From positions 1-64,000 of the forward strand of contig CANCVB010000012.1 of NCBI GenBank assembly GCA_947381415.1: a stretch of DNA of 64,000 nucleotides. Direction: 5' to 3'. A program made the translations under genes and the position numbers. Origin of the DNA: Burkholderiales bacterium (GTDB lineage: Bacteria; Pseudomonadota; Gammaproteobacteria; Burkholderiales; Burkholderiaceae_C). Shown here one piece after another: positions 61,331 through 64,000 of the stretch. The notes under the pieces are model-generated. The model searched no databases. It worked only from the letters and a program-made list of their open reading frames with translations, and had not been told where the DNA came from. Each line of letters opens with the position of its first letter. Position 1 is the first letter of the stretch.

Positions 61331-62131
61331 ATGCGTCAAATGGACAAGCAGCGAAAAGTACAGGCTGATCAATGGAAACAAGATGATCAACGCCTTTTTT
61401 TCAATTTCTTGCGCTTTAGTCCTACCTATTGGCAGGTTTGCAGTAGCACTGAAAAACTTCGTCTATATAAAGATATGCACGATGATCAAAGGGCTGCCAT
61501 TCAGTGCCACAGGAGGTATGGCAATGTTTTTGAGACTAACTTTGATGATTGGTCAATCGCAAATCACCGAAAGTTTATGAACGATGCCAAGCCAGCCATT
61601 CAACTATTGCGTGGTACTGAGGCAGAATTGATTAAGCCAGCTGATCACTTTATACATCTACCCCATGGCACACAAGTAAATTCAATCGATCTCAAAGAAT
61701 TGCTAAGTGGCTTTAAGGTTCAAAACGTCATCAAGACAGCTGTTACAGCAGCCAAAGTAAGAGTTGCAAGTCTTTGGAAAATTATCAATTTGGTTTACAC
61801 CCGAGCACTTCATCCCGATATTGAGCAGTGGCGTGTTGGCGCATTGGTTAAATTAGTCAAAGCTTTTGAACATCTTCTCGATCCTTGGGCAGCAAGAAGT
61901 GTTAGAGGCCATGAGGATATGCGTAGGCATATGAATTTAATGGTCAAGCGTTGGTTGGATCGAGCGGCTCTGATTGCAGAAAACGCAGCTCGGGATTTAT
62001 TTCCCAATGATCAAGGAGAGCTGCATCCTCAGTTCAAGTTGAACTTTGGCGATAGTCGATTTACCAGCAGATTATTTGCACAAGGTGAATGCGAAGCAAT
62101 TTATGCTCGCACTCGGGTCTTGTGCACGTAG
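61331..62131 (+). CDS. hypothetical protein of unknown family (266 aa)
   Basis: GAGGAG SD before ATG; W/R-rich alpha-helical sequence; divergent from 60381..61193. Confidence 0.7.
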   Translation: MRQMDKQRKVQADQWKQDDQRLFFNFLRFSPTYWQVCSSTEKLRLYKDMHDDQRAAIQCHRRYGNVFETNFDDWSIANHRKFMNDAKPAIQLLRGTEAELIKPADHFIHLPHGTQVNSIDLKELLSGFKVQNVIKTAVTAAKVRVASLWKIINLVYTRALHPDIEQWRVGALVKLVKAFEHLLDPWAARSVRGHEDMRRHMNLMVKRWLDRAALIAENAARDLFPNDQGELHPQFKLNFGDSRFTSRLFAQGECEAIYARTRVLCT

Positions 62132-62141
62132 AGGGTTGATT

Positions 62142-62163
62142 CAATAGTGTCGGTTGAACCGAC
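62142..62163. repeat. palindrome copy 2 (22-bp direct repeat)
   Basis: CAATAGTGTCGGTTGAACCGAC identical to 59491-59512. Confidence 0.9.
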
Positions 62164-62197
62164 TATGCGACAAGGGGTCTGATACTAAAAAGACCTG

Positions 62198-62770
62198 TCA
62201 CACCAACTCAACTGCTCGGCGCAGCATGTCATCGCTGGCATCCACATATCCGATAGTGGTCGAAATATTGCGGTGGCCTAGGATTTTCATCAGCACCCTG
62301 ATACTTGCGCCTCGGCTGCTGAGCGAAGTTGCAAACGTCCTCCTGCCACTGTGGCTGCTGGCACCATCAATTCCTGCCGCCCGATACATGTTTAAGAAGT
62401 GCTGAGCCAATGTGTTTGGCGTAAAGCCTCTGCGTGGGTGTTTCTGTGTGTAAAAGAACGCAGCTGTGTCTTCACGCTGCTTGATAGAACTGGCATAGGT
62501 TTGTAGTTCTTTTTGCAGCTTGGGACTGATGTACACGGTGCGTGGATGTCTGCCCTTGGTCTGGTCGGCATTCAAACGCACTTCCTCGCGCACCCGCCCT
62601 TCTGCGTTTATGACATCCGTCCAAGTAAGTTGGGCAACTTCCCCCACGCGAAGTCCCGCCAAATGGGTCATCATCAGCATGGCTCTGTTACGGGCAGGAT
62701 GTGCTCTTGTAGCTATGGAATCAGTTACACGGCGCAATTCAGCAGCTGTGAGTGTTTTTGCTTGTTTCAT
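62198..62770 (-). CDS. minimal tyrosine recombinase (catalytic domain only, 190 aa; FimB/XerD-like)
   Basis: GLRVGEV (R), TKGRHPR (K), HSGRRTFAT (HxxR), LGHRNIS (H), TTIGYVDAS (Y); lacks N-terminal arm domain. Confidence 0.9.
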   Translation of the reverse strand: MKQAKTLTAAELRRVTDSIATRAHPARNRAMLMMTHLAGLRVGEVAQLTWTDVINAEGRVREEVRLNADQTKGRHPRTVYISPKLQKELQTYASSIKQREDTAAFFYTQKHPRRGFTPNTLAQHFLNMYRAAGIDGASSHSGRRTFATSLSSRGASIRVLMKILGHRNISTTIGYVDASDDMLRRAVELV

Positions 62771-62841
62771 TTCTGTGCTCCTAAAAGTAATAAATACAGA
62801 GCTACAGTTTGTTTTCTTTGATATGGTCTGGACAACCTGAA

Positions 62842-63111
62842 ACCCGAAACAGGTTCGGGTCAATGAAATCAATGCGTTACGCAAGAACCTCATGAAATGC
62901 ATATTTTGTGAGGTTTTTGCATCAGCGCCTGTGGATAACTCGTGGCTGTTACGCCACGATGTATTTAGCAGCCCTACAAGCAGTTTTTCAACAGCTGAGT
63001 AGCTTGGGGTGCTGGGCTAGGGTGATCTTGCGCTGTAGGGCTGATTTGACGCAGCTGCTGTTTGCCCAAATGGGGTCTGCAATCCTAATTTTTTCAGCTG
63101 CGAAAAATTAG
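62842..63111. repeat. cluster of six inverted repeats upstream of the minimal recombinase
   Basis: ACCCGAA/TTCGGGT 62842-62860; TGCGT-T-ACGCA 62873-62883; GCAAGAACCTCA/TGAGGTTTTTGC 62881-62920; TCGTGGC/GCCACGA 62940-62959; CAGCCCTACA/TGTAGGGCTG 62969-63043; CTAATTTTT/AAAAATTAG 63085-63111. Confidence 0.8.
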
Positions 63112-63248
63112 CACCCAGTACTTGACTTTTCGAGGTGGTGATTTTTAACCTATCCCGACCTTGTTTGCCAGAAATCGTTCGATGCAATTTACCATGTCGT
63201 TGTAATCTGATGCCACAGTAGTTTGATAAAGTTGAATTCAATCAGAAT

Positions 63249-63860
63249 TCAATCTAGAGAAAATCCTTTACAAAAAGCAATTAACTCTGACAAGCTATCA
63301 ACTTGCATCTTCGTCAGCACCTGAGCCCGGTGCTTCTTCACGGTGTCAGCCATCAAACCGGTGGAAGCAGCAATATCCTTATTGCCATGACCCAGGAGCA
63401 TCAAGGCAAACATGCTTTGCTCTCTGGGGCTCAGTCCTTCATACAAGCTGGCCACGCGTTTCAAGCGTTGTTGATCAGCGTGGCGTTGCGCATCCAGTAC
63501 CAAGCCTTTGTCGATGGCTTGCACCATTTGCAGTTGGGTAAAAGGTTTCCATAAAAAATCAATCGCCCCCAACTTCATGGCATCAATGATTTCTTGGTTT
63601 TGACTGTCCCCGCTCATGTAAATGATGGGCAAGGGCCAGTCCTGTGCATGGAGTGCTTTTTGCAAATCCAAGCCCGTCATCTGAGGCATGCGCATGTCCA
63701 ACACCAAGACGGCTGGTGACACAGACTTTGCTTGCTGCAAAAAAGCTGCTGCGCTTGCATGGTCGGCCACGCCATAGCCAAGCTGACGCAACACATCGCC
63801 CAAATGAAAGCGAATGTCGTGGTCATCGTCCACCAAAAAAACATGGCCTTTGACTGTCAT
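63249..63860 (-). CDS. FixJ/NarL-type response regulator (receiver + LuxR HTH)
   Basis: VFLVDDDHDIR, VLDMRMPQMTGLD, FLWKPF, LSPREQSMFALMLLGHGNKDIA. Confidence 0.92.
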   Translation of the reverse strand: MTVKGHVFLVDDDHDIRFHLGDVLRQLGYGVADHASAAAFLQQAKSVSPAVLVLDMRMPQMTGLDLQKALHAQDWPLPIIYMSGDSQNQEIIDAMKLGAIDFLWKPFTQLQMVQAIDKGLVLDAQRHADQQRLKRVASLYEGLSPREQSMFALMLLGHGNKDIAASTGLMADTVKKHRAQVLTKMQVDSLSELIAFCKGFSLD

Positions 63861-64000
63861 GGTGTGTGTGGGTTCATGGCGGCTTATTGTGAGTCAATTG
63901 GGATGCAAGACTATTACAAAAATATAATATTTAGGTATTCACCTGCTGAAACTATTTGTGGGTATTCATGAGAAATTCCCCATTTGGGGATAGGCGAGAC

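Larger units (their letters stand above)
57795..63245. mobile_element. candidate integrated element with two tyrosine recombinases; exact ends not determined
   Basis: Tyrosine recombinases at 58176 and 62770 (reverse), unknown cargo, clustered inverted repeats, tRNA-like fragment at left edge. Confidence 0.6.

Noticed and set aside
1-64000. CRISPR arrays
   Set aside because: No regularly spaced direct repeats seen on reading; no cas-like proteins in the ORF track.
1-64000. Insertion sequence transposases, rRNA operons, toxin-antitoxin pairs
   Set aside because: No DDE or HUH transposase, rRNA or recognisable TA family seen in the translations; the only mobility genes are the two tyrosine recombinases.

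Overview
The window is a 64 kb betaproteobacterial chromosome segment. Gene content and order suggest Comamonadaceae, with a Limnohabitans/Rhodoferax-like lifestyle (inference). Most of it is ordinary core genome: cytochrome oxidase coxBA, ComF, TrmL, FpR, thiolase, MoxR/VWA, PhoX, the yqgE-ruvX-pyrR-pyrB-pyrC' operon, photolyase, HemL, PurH-Fis-DusB, YchF, paa genes and PPK2. It also carries a lithotrophic/C1 layer: NAD-dependent formate dehydrogenase fdsGBA-fdhD-fdsD with an OFA transporter and a ModE-like regulator, flavocytochrome c sulfide dehydrogenase (fccAB-like), sulfite dehydrogenase (soxCD-like) and modA. The region 52-57 kb is accessory: small lipoproteins, a BLUF photoreceptor, an orphan membrane protein and a beta-barrel remnant. 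The best candidate for an undescribed system is the island at about 57.8-63.25 kb. It has two different tyrosine recombinases (one a minimal FimB-sized enzyme) flanking a three-gene unit: an AAA+ ATPase, a 270-aa protein and a 266-aa protein of unknown family. The unit is bounded by two directly repeated 22-bp copies of a palindromic sequence. A dense cluster of inverted repeats lies upstream of the small recombinase, and a tRNA 5'-end-like fragment lies at the left edge. Other new items are a 45-aa membrane microprotein missing from the ORF track, an mRNA leader whose last hairpin covers the Shine-Dalgarno sequence, a cysteine-less glutaredoxin-like protein, and a tRNA-Arg(CCU) with an acceptor-stem mismatch. 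All family assignments come from reading the translated sequence; no database search was run.
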